From Cinclus cinclus (lineage: Eukaryota > Chordata > Aves > Passeriformes > Cinclidae), in contig NC_085050.1 in assembly GCF_963662255.1 (NCBI RefSeq), positions 24,670,631 through 24,734,630 on the forward strand: a stretch of DNA of 64,000 bases, in the 5' to 3' direction. Below, in pieces: positions 25,386-36,491 of the stretch. Made by a program: the position numbers and the translations under genes. Numbering within the stretch: position 1 is the stretch's first letter; each line of letters begins with the position of its first letter. The notes beneath the pieces were generated by a model. The model was not told the DNA's origin. It made no database searches and was given only the letters and a program-made list of their open reading frames with translations.

Positions 25386-28300
25386 ATGACCATGTGTGGT
25401 GATGTCCCTATTGTCCTTGGATTTTAGGGAAACTGAGTCCATGCTGGTAGCTATATCTTTATTTTCCTCTCTCTTCTTTTGTCTCTTTTTGTCCTTTTCT
25501 TTTCCTAATTTTCTCTTCTGAAATTTGGGTTATTTGAGGTGTATGGATAGAGTTTGCTAATTCCATGCCTTTTGAAATACTTTATTTTTAATGAATGTTG
25601 CTTTAGATTTTGCCAAGTTCTTGATCTTCTAAAATTTGCCAGTAAAACTAATTTTCAACCTTGTGGGAACTATTTTTTGGGTTCTCCTTTGCACCATCTC
25701 CGGGAAAAGTAGTACCTTAAGCCACTTTCAGCTAGACTTGTCAAGCTAGGACTGGGTCTTTAAAAATTTTTTTGATAAATAGTAAAATAAGTTCAGTGAA
25801 GGACAAAACACACACCTCTGTGACCCTAGCAGGACCAGCTTGCAGACACACCCCCTTAAAAACAGTTTTGGTTTGCTTCAACATCATTCTTGCTTTCTAC
25901 TCAGGGATCATATCACACAACAGGCACTACTGAGGTAGATTATTTAGTCTAGAAATTCATTTGGGCTGTCTCTTGTGAACAGGCATATGGAGTCTATTTT
26001 GGATGCTTTTGGAGTCTATTCTTTCCAGCTCCACTGAGGCATAGTGGAAAGAAAATATCCTCAGGGGCTCAGTGTTTGTATCTTTTTGTATTGGTATCAA
26101 ACTATTTTTTGCATTTAGAATGGATTCATCATGTCTCCTTAAAATTCCCCTATGCTTTACTACATGCCATAGTTTCTTAGTTTTGTTTTGATTCTCTATA
26201 TCCTGTTTATAATGATGTGTACATTATTATTCTGGAAGGGAACTTGCTATTTGTACCAGCAGCCTTTCTGATAGTAATTCACTTTCTCTTAAAGGTCTCA
26301 TTTACATCTGCAAGTGCTCTCATCAGTGACAATTGTCTGACTCCTGGCTGTCACACTAAAAAGTGAAATAAAGCACATAGTTATAATGATAGCAAAGCAA
26401 TTAATGACAATTTTCAAATAAAAAGCCTGCAGAGTATGATGAGAAAATGGACATCACATTTTTAGCTAACATTTCTGATAAAAGAATGATGATAGCAGAT
26501 GGGCTTATGGAACAAAATTTAGCAATCTTCTTGACAACAGCTGAGGACAGACTAGCTTGTCACATCCAGAAACAGAGACTTTTTTAGATTACTGAGTGAT
26601 GCCAAATTTAAAACATTGTATCAGATTTCTTCATGGCATTGTGATAAATGGAGAATTCTGACAGAAACAGAAGTGCTAGATCACTTTCATAAAGCTGCAA
26701 GACTATGTTCAGAAAAACAAGCACTCTCAAAAGGCTGAAAATTATGTTGAGCTGCCCAAATGGATCATTTAAAGCCTTTTTGCATGGATTTACTGGAATG
26801 AAATATGCTTTGTAATCCACCATGCTGGTATGAAAGGCTTGTTGAGTTACTGAATCATCAGTCTGAAAGCAAATCTATGAAGAAAGGCGACTCTAGTAGT
26901 TGTTAAACAGCATATCCCATAATAATTTTAATGACCGTAGTTTTCTTTGGTAAATTAGCATATTTTGTCTTCCTACTTAGATGCTTTCATCTTTTTTCTG
27001 GTGTTCAGTGCCAATAATTTCCCAGGACCAGCTTATAGTGGAAGCCCAGTTTGGATTCAAATCAAGAATATGTAATTATAGTAAGGTCCCAACTCTTCTT
27101 GCTTTTCTTTCCGTTTTAGCATTTTAGCCAGTGTTTAAAATAAAACTTTGCCTACTTTTAGCATTTTGTACTTGCACATTGAAAGTGTAAATGAGTGTAA
27201 AAATGTAACAAATGTAGATGAAAGGCATATTATGCTTCAACTTTATGTGAAACAGTAAAATTTCACTGAGTTGTAATAATGTCATTCTATTAATAATCTC
27301 TTTTTCACAGAAAAAGCACTTTTATTCTAGAAATGTCTCAAGTATCTAGCTTATACAATTCTTGTTGCTCAATTAAATCAGGTCAGCAGGCAAGAACTAC
27401 AAAACTTATCAAGGTAAACAAAGCAGTATAGCACTTAATATTTTCTCTAATCTAGAAATAGAATAGTCTATCTCAAAACATGCATCCACAGTATGTACCA
27501 CATTTTTTCCACTTCTAATAAATATTTGGCCAAACTTGTGCTATATTTTGTTTGTATTGTATCTCCTGCAGTTTTTCCAGCAAATAAATAAGTCTAATAT
27601 GCATTGTGTGAAAGAAATCATTTTTGAAGGAACACAAGTTCACATATCAGCTATGATAAGTAGTATTGAACAGTCCCTTAGAGACCTCTGTTTCAATTGC
27701 TTCTGGAGCAGTTTTCTGAGATCATTTTGAATAACCAGTGTTCCTGCATGTGGCCAATAACACCTTGTTCTGAGCATGAATTCTTAGAATTCTTGTGCAT
27801 TTGTGGTTTAGGAATTACTTCACAAAATATTGTTAATAATTTTGGGAATATGACATGCGATAACACATGAATTCAGGTGTAAAATTTCTGGTGAAAACAA
27901 GCAAATGTGCAATACAACTATTTAGATTACATTAAATTCTTAGTAATCTTCACTTCTAAATTTTAAAATTCACAGACAAGTCCTTATATTTTTCTTTAAA
28001 TTTCCATTAAACACATAATAAATAGCCCATGTTAAGATGCTATTCCTTTATCACAGCCTTCAATGTAGTTCAATAACCAAAAAATTGGCCAATACTCCAA
28101 TACTATTTTTTTCTTTTTAAACTCTTTCAACATTCACTACACTTTCCTAAGAACCAAAATATCATAGCTGAGAGTAAAAGCTAATGGAATTAGAAATAGG
28201 TTTTGCATTTCAGAAGAACCATGCTTATCACTTCAAAACTATTGAAATTTTTTATGTTTGTAATGAATCAAGACAAAAATTCCAGTGTTTGTGGATTTTT

Positions 28301-28861
28301 TCCAAAGGTATCTATTAAAAAAACCCCACAAAACAAATAAAAAAAATGGGGGAACCCAATAGTAAAACAAGATTGGCAGCCTGCTTGTCTATAGCTGTGC
28401 TTTCTACATCACAATTATTATTTCTCAGGTTTTTTTTGGAGCTCAGTCTTCGAGGAAAAGCGTAAGAGCCATAAAGGCTTTGGAGTCTTATAGATGAAGC
28501 TGAGGAATCATAGCTATTCCATGTGGATAGCCACAGCATACTGCTAACATGCTTGTGCAACTGAGTTAAGGAAAGCTTTAGGCTTTACCAATGACAATGG
28601 AATATCTGACTCACAGATAACACTCACTCCAAATGGGGCTTCTCCTACGTGACACTTTTAGTTTCTCATGTCCCCGTTACTCCATCACGAACGTGTTATG
28701 TTGGCTATGTTCAGTGTTTTCCATTTTCTCTTCTGGGTTTGTATATGCTTTCCCAAGCACTATTTTTGGAGTTGTCAGCCAGACCTGATGAAAATGACAG
28801 GGAAGCTATATTAACTTTAAACAAGCTACTGAGCTGTGTATCTCTGCAGCTTCAGTGATCG

Positions 28862-28868
28862 TGAGTCA
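28862..28868 (+). promoter_or_regulatory. AP-1 motif beside a small CpG cluster
   Basis: TGAGTCA (the AP-1/TRE consensus) is followed two bases later by CGCGCG, with further CpGs to about 28903. CpG is otherwise scarce in this AT-rich region. Only a motif and base composition are seen. Confidence 0.2.
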
Positions 28869-29719
28869 TCGCGCGGTCCCTGGGTGACTGTCACGTTTAC
28901 GCTCAGAACAGTCCCTTGATTATGCCATGATTTATTTATATCAAATTTTATACAATGGCAAAAATGTTTTCCCAGTTCCTTGTGCAGAGGCAAAAAGAGT
29001 TCAGAAAACAAAATTGAAAATAATGTCTGATAATTAAAAAGGTGTCTAATGCAAAAAGCGTCTAATTATCTTCTGCAGAGGGAAAGATATGAAAGAAGCA
29101 AAGAAAAATCTTGAAACATTGCCTATAGGGCTGCCTATGCTTTTACAAGTACTTACCTCAAAATTTCCTGATCATAAACTTTGATGTAATACTACTGGAA
29201 ACTCACTTTTGTATTGCATTTAGTAATTTTAAAAAAAGTAATGTAGAATTTCTCCAGTTGAATTTAATTTTAGAAAACCTGAACTTACTGGGAATTTGCA
29301 GTTTCAAGACAAATTGTGTCTTTCGCTTTTTTACCCAAAAAACTAAAATGGGATCCTCATTTTTATGAAGCTCTTCTGCTGAGCATGTAGCAACAGCTCA
29401 TCCCCATGAACAGGAATTATTAATCTTGTCTCCATACCAACACCTTAGTTTTTTGTAATTACTTTAATTTGCTTTAGATCAAATGACATTCACTCACGAG
29501 GTTCACCTAGCCTATTTTCTCTCTTCTATGAAAAGTATTGTAGAGCTGATACTATTTTGAGTAGAGGTTTCTCTAGTTCTCTCTTCCAGTTTAAATTATT
29601 TTCTGACTCTAGACACAAATATTCCTTGCCTATGCTTGAAATATTTTGCCATTGAAAATAGTTGTTTTATCTTTTCTTAGCCAGTAAAACTACTTTTACC
29701 TTTCTTACTGAGTCATATT

Positions 29720-29765
29720 TCTTGCTTTCTTTTTTTTTTTGTCCTTTCTTTTTCTTTCCTCCCAT
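29720..29765 (+). repeat. Pyrimidine-rich tract
   Basis: Almost entirely T and C for about 45 bases, including a ten-base T run. Similar weaker tracts occur at 30001-30020 and 30143-30160. They look like polypyrimidine tracts, but no credible exon follows. Confidence 0.6.
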
Positions 29766-31847
29766 TCCACAGAGAAACACTGCTAATAGAAAATAAACAA
29801 AAAACACCTAAATAGTTATAAGATATATGTAAAAATTAGAATATTTTCATTTAGCAAAATTGATGAGGTAACTAAACTGAATGAGAACTTTGTACTTAGG
29901 CATATCCCAGCTACTACATGTCTAGTCTATACTAGCTAGACTACTGAAAAACCTTACTAAATATGACAATTATTCTACCTACTGTTAGGACTTGTTAAAG
30001 ATTTTCTTTCTTTTTTTCAGTTGCATTTTAATCTGTTGATCTCTGTAGGTTGATCTATTTCTCTGCTGTTGCTACTTTGTGGGGTTTCATTTATTTAATA
30101 TTCTTTATGTCAGTTATTCTCTTAGTGTTTCTGCTTAATTTTATTTTTTTTCTTTTTTTACATTTACTTCATCAATGTCTGCCTTACTGAACTCACAACT
30201 GCATATCAGTTCTCAGGACTACATACTGTGGTTCCAGTCAGGTTGGAATATATCTATGTAGAGATAAAATTATACCACTGCTCTGTTTTCAGGATATGGC
30301 TCTGAAAGTACTATCAATTTGAGATGTATGATCTACAATGTAAATATAGATGGAAATTCATGTACAGCAGTTAGAAGTGAATTTTATTTAAAATGAGGTT
30401 ATTAAAAGAAAGATCGCTGAAAAATCTTGATTTTTACAGAATACGACTTCTTTTTTATGCTTTTCTTTTAACTAGCTATTTTTTTCTTCTTTTCAACACA
30501 AATTCTTTGATGCATTTTCCACCTAAATGAAAGTATTGTGAAAGGGGTTGTTTTTTCTTTCTCAGAAACACTGGAACAACACTCCTAATTAGTTTTTAAT
30601 TGGTGAGTTTTTGAAACAATTTTTGTCTTGAAATTCTTCTTAATTTCTTTTTCACCAAAATTTGATTTTGACTTTATTTATGTCTTAGATTTAAATTTTC
30701 TTTCTTATTATTTATTTCCTCTCTCTGAAAAATACAAAATTCCATTTTAAATCAAAGTGAAAGAATAGAGTTTCATGCTCTGCTGAAAGAATTAATCAAT
30801 ACTTTCAGATATTCTTTACAGATCTGAAAAATAAAATTGTAGATTAAACATAGTTCCAAGCTCTTATTATTTTTATCAGTCTTTTTGAGGAAATGCATAC
30901 ATATTCAAAACAAACCTAAAATGAACATAAAGACTGCACAATTTTTTTTATTGATGTCCTAAAGACTATACACCCTTAGTGTATCATATAAATAAAATGA
31001 TAGAAAAATAGATCTGATTTAGAAAAAAATACATATCAGAGTATTTGCATCAGACTTTTTACACAGAAGAGCATGAAACTTTGGCAATCAAGAGGAATTA
31101 ATTTAATTTAAAAATTATATTTTGTGTAGATGTAGGAACAAAGCCAATTGCTTTCAGAATTGTTTTAAACTACAGAGACTAACTCTTGCATGAATTCATA
31201 GTATCATGTAACTTGCTAAATGAATGAATAACATTTTTAGGAAAAAAAATAATTTTGCCACATGCTTGTAAGGCACAAGGTACAGATGATAGCTATTATG
31301 TAATTTAATATTTTCTCCATTGATCTTTGGAAATTGTCCTGCAAGCTAGTAAAAAAGACATTTTTTGAACTTATGACTGTTTTATACCTCTTCTCATTAT
31401 ATCATATTTGCCAAATTAAGCTATTCTTTTTCCTTTCTTTCATAAATAGTAAACCAAACCAGGGGATACATGAGTGTTTCTCTTGTGCATCAAGAGTGTT
31501 TTAGCTGCACCCCACTTTATCTCAGAGTGATATCTAGGCAAAAATCATCTGTTCTTCACATTGTCTTTTTCATAAGTGTGTAGACAAGAAGTAAACCATA
31601 ACCTACTACAGCCATCTGGACATATAATAAAGTCCCCTTTAGCTGTTTTATTTATCAGCTGCACATACTTCCCTACCCTTCAGAAATGGAATTTTTGCAC
31701 TCACAAGATATTTACAAAGTCTCAAGTCAGCCTCAAGACAGTCTTTCATTTTATGGTTCTAGTTGCAAACTTAGTATACTGCTCTAGTCACTCTGACACC
31801 AGAATTGTATTTATCAGAACTATTTTTATGTTTTCATTTAAGTGTTT

Positions 31848-31880
31848 TGTTTTTTTGTTTGTTTTTTTTTTTTTTTTTGC
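31848..31880 (+). repeat. T-rich / GTTTT tract
   Basis: TTTTGTTTTTTTGTTTG followed by an uninterrupted T run of about 18. On the minus strand this would be a poly-A-like tail, but no element is recognisable next to it. Confidence 0.7.
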
Positions 31881-32684
31881 TAAAGAATCCTGAAATGCAC
31901 TGGCGGAGGAATTTTTTTTTATTTAGCCAACTAATGACTGATCTGATCTGTTGTCCAAGATGGGATCAATGTCAAAATTGATTCCTCTAAGATAACATGC
32001 TCTAATTTGTTTTTCACAGAACATGTTTCTAATCACCATTTCTCTGTGTCATTTCTTTGAATGGATTCTTAATTTCCAATGTTAAGAACACAGAAGTCAT
32101 TATTTTGCTTTTTTTATCCAAGACATTTAATGTTGTACTGAAATAGGTTCATTTTTATGTCTGTGAATTTTTTAGTAGTAGCAAGGAAGGTTCTGATTTT
32201 TCAAATTCGTAAAAAAAAATGCAATAGTACTTCATTCAGTCAGGTAATATGACCACAGAATTGCTATTGTGTTCAAAGAGTAATGCTTCAGACTCTGCTT
32301 AATTAAATATTATGTTTTCAATGCAATTTGACAAATGGAGAGGACTCATGCATATGTCTGTAGGTCACAACTGAAACAGAGAAGATATACAGAAAGAAAG
32401 AGAGAAACAAGAGAAACCTTTCATTACAAATTAAAATGAATATTGCTTTCTATTTTCCTCTGCTTAAGTGATACACACTTAGTAATTGAAAAAGCAACAA
32501 AATAAACACAGAGTCACAGAATTTCCCATTCTGTTTAACCCAGCCTTTTGGATGGTGGTAAGTGCAGCTGCCTAAGAGACGGTTTCCTGAGTACCAAAGT
32601 AATTTCACTGTATCGTTCTCCTTCTCACCCTGAAAAATATAGAAAGAGCATGTAACAAGGGAAAAAAAAAGTCTTAATTGTATA

Positions 32685-33060
32685 CATAGAATGATAAAAA
32701 AATTTGGGTTGAAAGGCACTTTTAAAGGCCATGTAGTCCTACACCCCTGCAATGATCAGGGATTTTCTCAACTAGATTTGGTTGCTCAGAGCCTCATCTC
32801 TCCTGGCCTCAAATACTTCCAGGAATGGAGCATCCACCACCTATCTGGGAAACCTCTCCCAGTGTTATACCTCTTCATGGTAAAAAAAATTCTTCCTTAC
32901 ATTTAATCTAAACCGTCCTTCTTTAAATTCAAAATTATTATGCTTTATCTTATTGCAATAGGCCCTGCAAAAATGTTTGTCGTCCATTTTTCTTGTAAGT
33001 CCCATTTAAGTACTGAAAGGCTGCAATGAGCTGTCCTCAGAGCCTTATCTTCTCCAACCT
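32685..33060 (-). mobile_element. CR1 LINE, 3' half of an interrupted copy (minus strand)
   Basis: On the plus strand this is the reverse complement of the CR1 3' end. It opens with CATAGAATGATAAAA then TTTGGGTTGAAAGGCA. Later it has GGAATGGAGCATCCACCACC and AAATTCTTCCTTACATTTAA, and the CR1 reads on to TCTTCTCCAACC. The copy stops at about 33060, where LTR sequence begins. It resumes at about 33624 in the correct order. Both halves together give about 770 bp. Confidence 0.9.
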
Positions 33061-33071
33061 TTTGGTACATT

Positions 33072-33623
33072 TGGTGCTGGTTTAATCTGGGGTAGAGATT
33101 ACATTCTTCACGGCATCTGAAAATGGGCTGTACTTTGGATTTGTGCTGAACACAGGGTTAACAACATAGAGATGGTTTTGTTATTGCTGGGCAGGGCTTA
33201 CACACAGCCAAGGCCTTTCCTGCTTTTCACACTGCTGAGGGGACTGGGGGTGTGTGGGAGGTGACACAGCCAGGACAGGTGACCCAAACTGGCCAAAGGG
33301 ATATTCCAGACCATGTGACATCATCTTGGTGTATAAAGTGGGGGGAAGGAGGAGGAAAGGAGGAGGATCATATTAAGTGACATTTTTTGTCTTCCCAAGT
33401 ATTATGGGTTCCTGCTCTCCTGGAGATGGCTGAACACCTCCATACCCACAGGAAGGGGTGAATTAATTCTTTGCTTGTATGCACAGCTTTTGCTTTCTCT
33501 ATTGAACTCTCTGTATCACATACCACAAGTTCTCTAGCTTTTACACTTCTGATTCTCTCCCCAGTCTCTCTGGCAGGGGAGAGCAGCTTCATGGGGCTGC
33601 TTGGCTGGGGTTAAACCACAGCA
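33072..33623 (+). mobile_element. Solo LTR of an avian endogenous retrovirus, nested in CR1
   Basis: This matches an LTR type common in bird genomes. Its near-terminal inverted repeat pairs TGCTGGTTTAA at the start with TTAAACCACAGCA at the end (ends TG...CA). Landmarks are an AAAGGGATATTCCAGACCAT segment, then TGACATCA at 33316, a TATAAAG box at 33332-33338, and GGAGATGGCTGAACACC near 33420. About 550 bp, no gag/pol/env beside it, so a solo LTR. I believe the family is ERVL-like, but this is not certain. The exact left end and the target-site duplication are unclear, since about 11 bases (33061-33071) fit neither element. Confidence 0.88.
33332..33338 (+). promoter_or_regulatory. LTR TATA box
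   Basis: TATAAAG lies at the expected place in the LTR, downstream of a TGACATCA motif and followed by a G/A-rich strip. It would have been the retroviral core promoter. Present activity is unknown. Confidence 0.55.
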
Positions 33624-34020
33624 CAACCCCAACTCTCAGCCTTTCCTCACAGGAGAGATGCACCAACCCTTTGATCATCTTTGTGGCCCTCCTCTGAACT
33701 GGGTCCAGCAGCTCCATGTCCTTCCTGTGGTGGGACCCCAGAGCTGGATGCAGCCCTGCAGTGGGGTCTCACCAGAGCAGAGCAGAGGGACAGAATCCCC
33801 TCCCTCCCTGCTGCCCACGGTGCTCTGGGTGCAGCCCAGCACACGTTTGGCTGTCTGGGCTGTGAGTGCTCATGGCTGGGTCATGTCCAGCCTTTCATCC
33901 ACCAGCACCCCCAAGCTCCTCTCAGCAGGACTGCTCTGGATCTGTTCATCTCCCAGTCTCTGTTGATTCCTGGTATTTCCCTGATGTTACACGTAGCTTT
34001 GCTGAACCTCATAAAGTTCA
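33624..34020 (-). mobile_element. CR1 LINE, 5' half of the interrupted copy (minus strand)
   Basis: This continues the CR1 begun at 32685. It opens with CAACCCCAACTCTCAGCC, then AGGAGAGATGCACCAACCC and GTGGCCCTCCTCTGAACTGG. Later it has GGTGGGACCCCAGAGCTGGA, GGTCATGTCCAGCC and CACCCCCAAGCTCC. It ends at about 34020 after GCTGAACCTCATAAAGTTC. The open frames of 115-121 codons on the plus strand are antisense shadows of this relic. Confidence 0.92.
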
Positions 34021-34792
34021 TTCACTGATGTAATCACTCCATCATAGAAGGTCATTAGATTGGTCGGATAGGACTTGCCCTATCTTGTGAGGAAACCTCA
34101 TGATTTAAAGTGTATCAAATATTTTATAACTTATTTCAGCAGCTACAAATTTAAGTGTGGTCTAGGTTTTATGGGGTACTAGCAAAATAAGGAATGAATT
34201 TTACAATTGTCAAGCTTACTTCTTTTAAGAAAGTAAAAGCATAGTGAATGTCAGAAGCTGATGGTGAAATCCTTTAGTGCTATGTAATCTACATCTCTGG
34301 GCATCCAACAAGAAACCAGTGATGGTTTTAGAAGTCACAAATAGAATTTCTCCCATTAGAAATAAAATAAGGACTTTGCTGACTTTACAAGATATTTTGT
34401 CCTGTCAGAGTCTCAAGGATCAATATTTGCATGTATCATCTATCATAGCTACCTGTTAAATAATCTCATTATTTTCTCATTCTTCTCAAAAAAAGTAGGG
34501 AAGTATTGGAATCTACTGCACTTCCTATTGTTTGCAATAAGCAGTAAGCTTCCAAACCTTATCAAATTAAAGTTGGATATGTGTATCAAAGTTGATTGTC
34601 CTAAGGGCGAAAAGTCATAATAAAGTTATTCCTTAATCTCTAGATCATGCTGCAGTACAATTTTCTTTCCTGTCAGCCTGCGAGGCTCAGAGCTCCTGCC
34701 TGCCTCAAACCTACAGAGACTTCTCAACAGGAAGCTGGAGGCTGATCCTGTAGCTGGATTCCAAATAATGCTACGAGTTCAGTGCAGGGAAA

Positions 34793-34860
34793 AACAAGCA
34801 AACAAACAAACAAAAAAAAGAAGAAGAAGAAGAAGAAGAAGAAGAAGAAGAAGAAGAAGA
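34793..34860 (+). repeat. AAAC then AAG trinucleotide microsatellite
   Basis: A short AAAC array (34793-34813) passes into about 14 pure copies of AAG (34818-34860). The sequence ends abruptly at CGACTTTT. The minus-strand poly-phenylalanine frame across it is an artefact. Confidence 0.95.
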
Positions 34861-35298
34861 CGACTTTTATCATTAATCTGAAGCTGTCAAGAATGTTTTG
34901 AAAAATTTGGATCACATTTCTGGTATCTTATTTTCCTCCAAAATTTACTGTGCTTATTTGTAAAGAATAAAGAATTGGCAACACAAGCACCCTAGTGGGG
35001 AAAGGATATTCACTTGGGATATCTGAAATATGGAATTTGTTCATGCTTTCTTGGATCCTTATATCACTGATACTGTTAACATATAGCATAGTAACACAGC
35101 AATGAAACTTAACTTTTAATTTAATGAACATAAAATATTCATGTGAACAAAAAAAAAAATTATTGTGACTTTAGATCAAGTTTAAATGAAGCATAAGTTG
35201 TATTGAACCATGCAGTCCATTAAATAATGGCTGTAGTTACCAACACAAGTCAAAGTCTGCCTTTGTCCAACAGTGACATGTAATTAATATTACCCTGT

Positions 35299-35324
35299 TG
35301 CATCAGTGAGCTGCATCAGTGAGC
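35299..35324 (+). repeat. 13-base perfect tandem duplication
   Basis: TGCATCAGTGAGC occurs twice head to tail. A further imperfect pair (CACCTGCT followed by TGATGC) occurs at about 35358-35396. Confidence 0.85.
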
Positions 35325-36433
35325 TCATCTATGTAACCCCTCCATGTGTACCTTGATACACCTGCTCTGTGATGCACACACCTGCTTCATGATGCTTAAA
35401 TCTCAAAAATGTTTGATTTATTTCACTTCAAATGGTATTTATTCTGTATCTTGCCACATATTATAAGTTGGAATGCAAAAGACAATGAAGAGGAAGGAGA
35501 AGAGAAAACATGTGTAAGGAGGCAAATAAACAACCTGTTAAATTTTTCAGGGCACAAATTTGTGTAAGATCAGCTGTGAGTGTTAGTCACTCAGCTGAAT
35601 CATAGAAGATCCAGAAAAGAGGACTTTAAGCACCTTCTTCAGCTATAATTTACATATATTTACCTTTTTTCAGCATAATTATTTCTTGCAATTGTCATGT
35701 GAGTTCAACATTCTGACACAGATGGACTCCAGGAGTCATATCAGAGGCATTGTGAAATGAGATATAAATATATGTCAGTAAGTAGTTGTGATTCTAAGAG
35801 AGACTCACTGAAGCCAAATGAGTAATTGAGGCTGAGAAAGTTGGAGCAAGGGTGATGTGCATTCAAAATGCTCCAAAAAGAGATTTTTACCATTTCCAGT
35901 CACTTCTGCCCATAGACCATGAAATGCACAGGATTTTTTTATTCTGTATGTTAGGTGAAATGCTGTTTTGCTTCTAAAAGCTAAACTTCAAACTGCATTT
36001 GAATACCAAGTGCAAAGCCATCCATTTGGTGAAGTACTACAGAAGAGTCAAACTCAAATTGAAATCCAAGAGCTGGTCAGTTTAGGTTTAAAAAATATTT
36101 TTTTCTACAAAGTACACGGAACTGACTGGAAAGGATGGAAAAATGTTTGAAAAATAGGGAATGATTTAGGTAAGTATCCAAACTCTGAAAATTCTCAGGA
36201 CCTGTGATAAACTGGAATAACATATAAAAAATAAGAATTAATATATTTGATATATAATATTGAAGTGCTTCTGGATGAAAACAATTATATACTTCCATCA
36301 TTTTGAAATCCCTCCACAATGCAGTATAATCCTGTAAAAGGACTGTGTCACAGTACAAGATGCATAATTTTCTCATTGTATTTGGTCATGGAACAGACCA
36401 TTTGTTAGGTCTAGTTACAGTATTATTTTAAGT

Positions 36434-36491
36434 ATGTACATACATACATATATATATATATTTATATTTATAATTATATTTATATTTATAT
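36434..36491 (+). repeat. AT / TTTATA low-complexity strip
   Basis: TACATACATACA passes into a TA run and then TTTATA-type units with a near mirror-symmetric arrangement. It is an AT-rich microsatellite of mixed period. Confidence 0.85.

Larger units (their letters stand above)
24956..32684. other. AT-rich noncoding DNA, no gene recognised
   Basis: No gene found in about 7.7 kb. A GC-richer block at about 25105-25400 contains a short tandem duplication. The interval 26270-26470 reads like conserved noncoding DNA. A small CpG cluster with an AP-1 motif lies at about 28859-28903. Pyrimidine- and T-rich strips occur at 29720-29765, 30001-30170 and 31848-31880. All open frames are 105 codons or shorter and none is recognisable. 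Confidence 0.55.

Noticed and set aside
29720..30170. Polypyrimidine tracts followed by CAG as splice acceptors
   Set aside because: No open, family-like exon follows and such tracts are common in AT-rich intronic or intergenic DNA.
33601..34028. Overlapping plus-strand frames of 115 and 121 codons
   Set aside because: They are antisense readings of the interrupted CR1 copy.
34724..34915. Poly-phenylalanine membrane-like peptide on the minus strand
   Set aside because: It is the translation of the AAG microsatellite, not a membrane segment.
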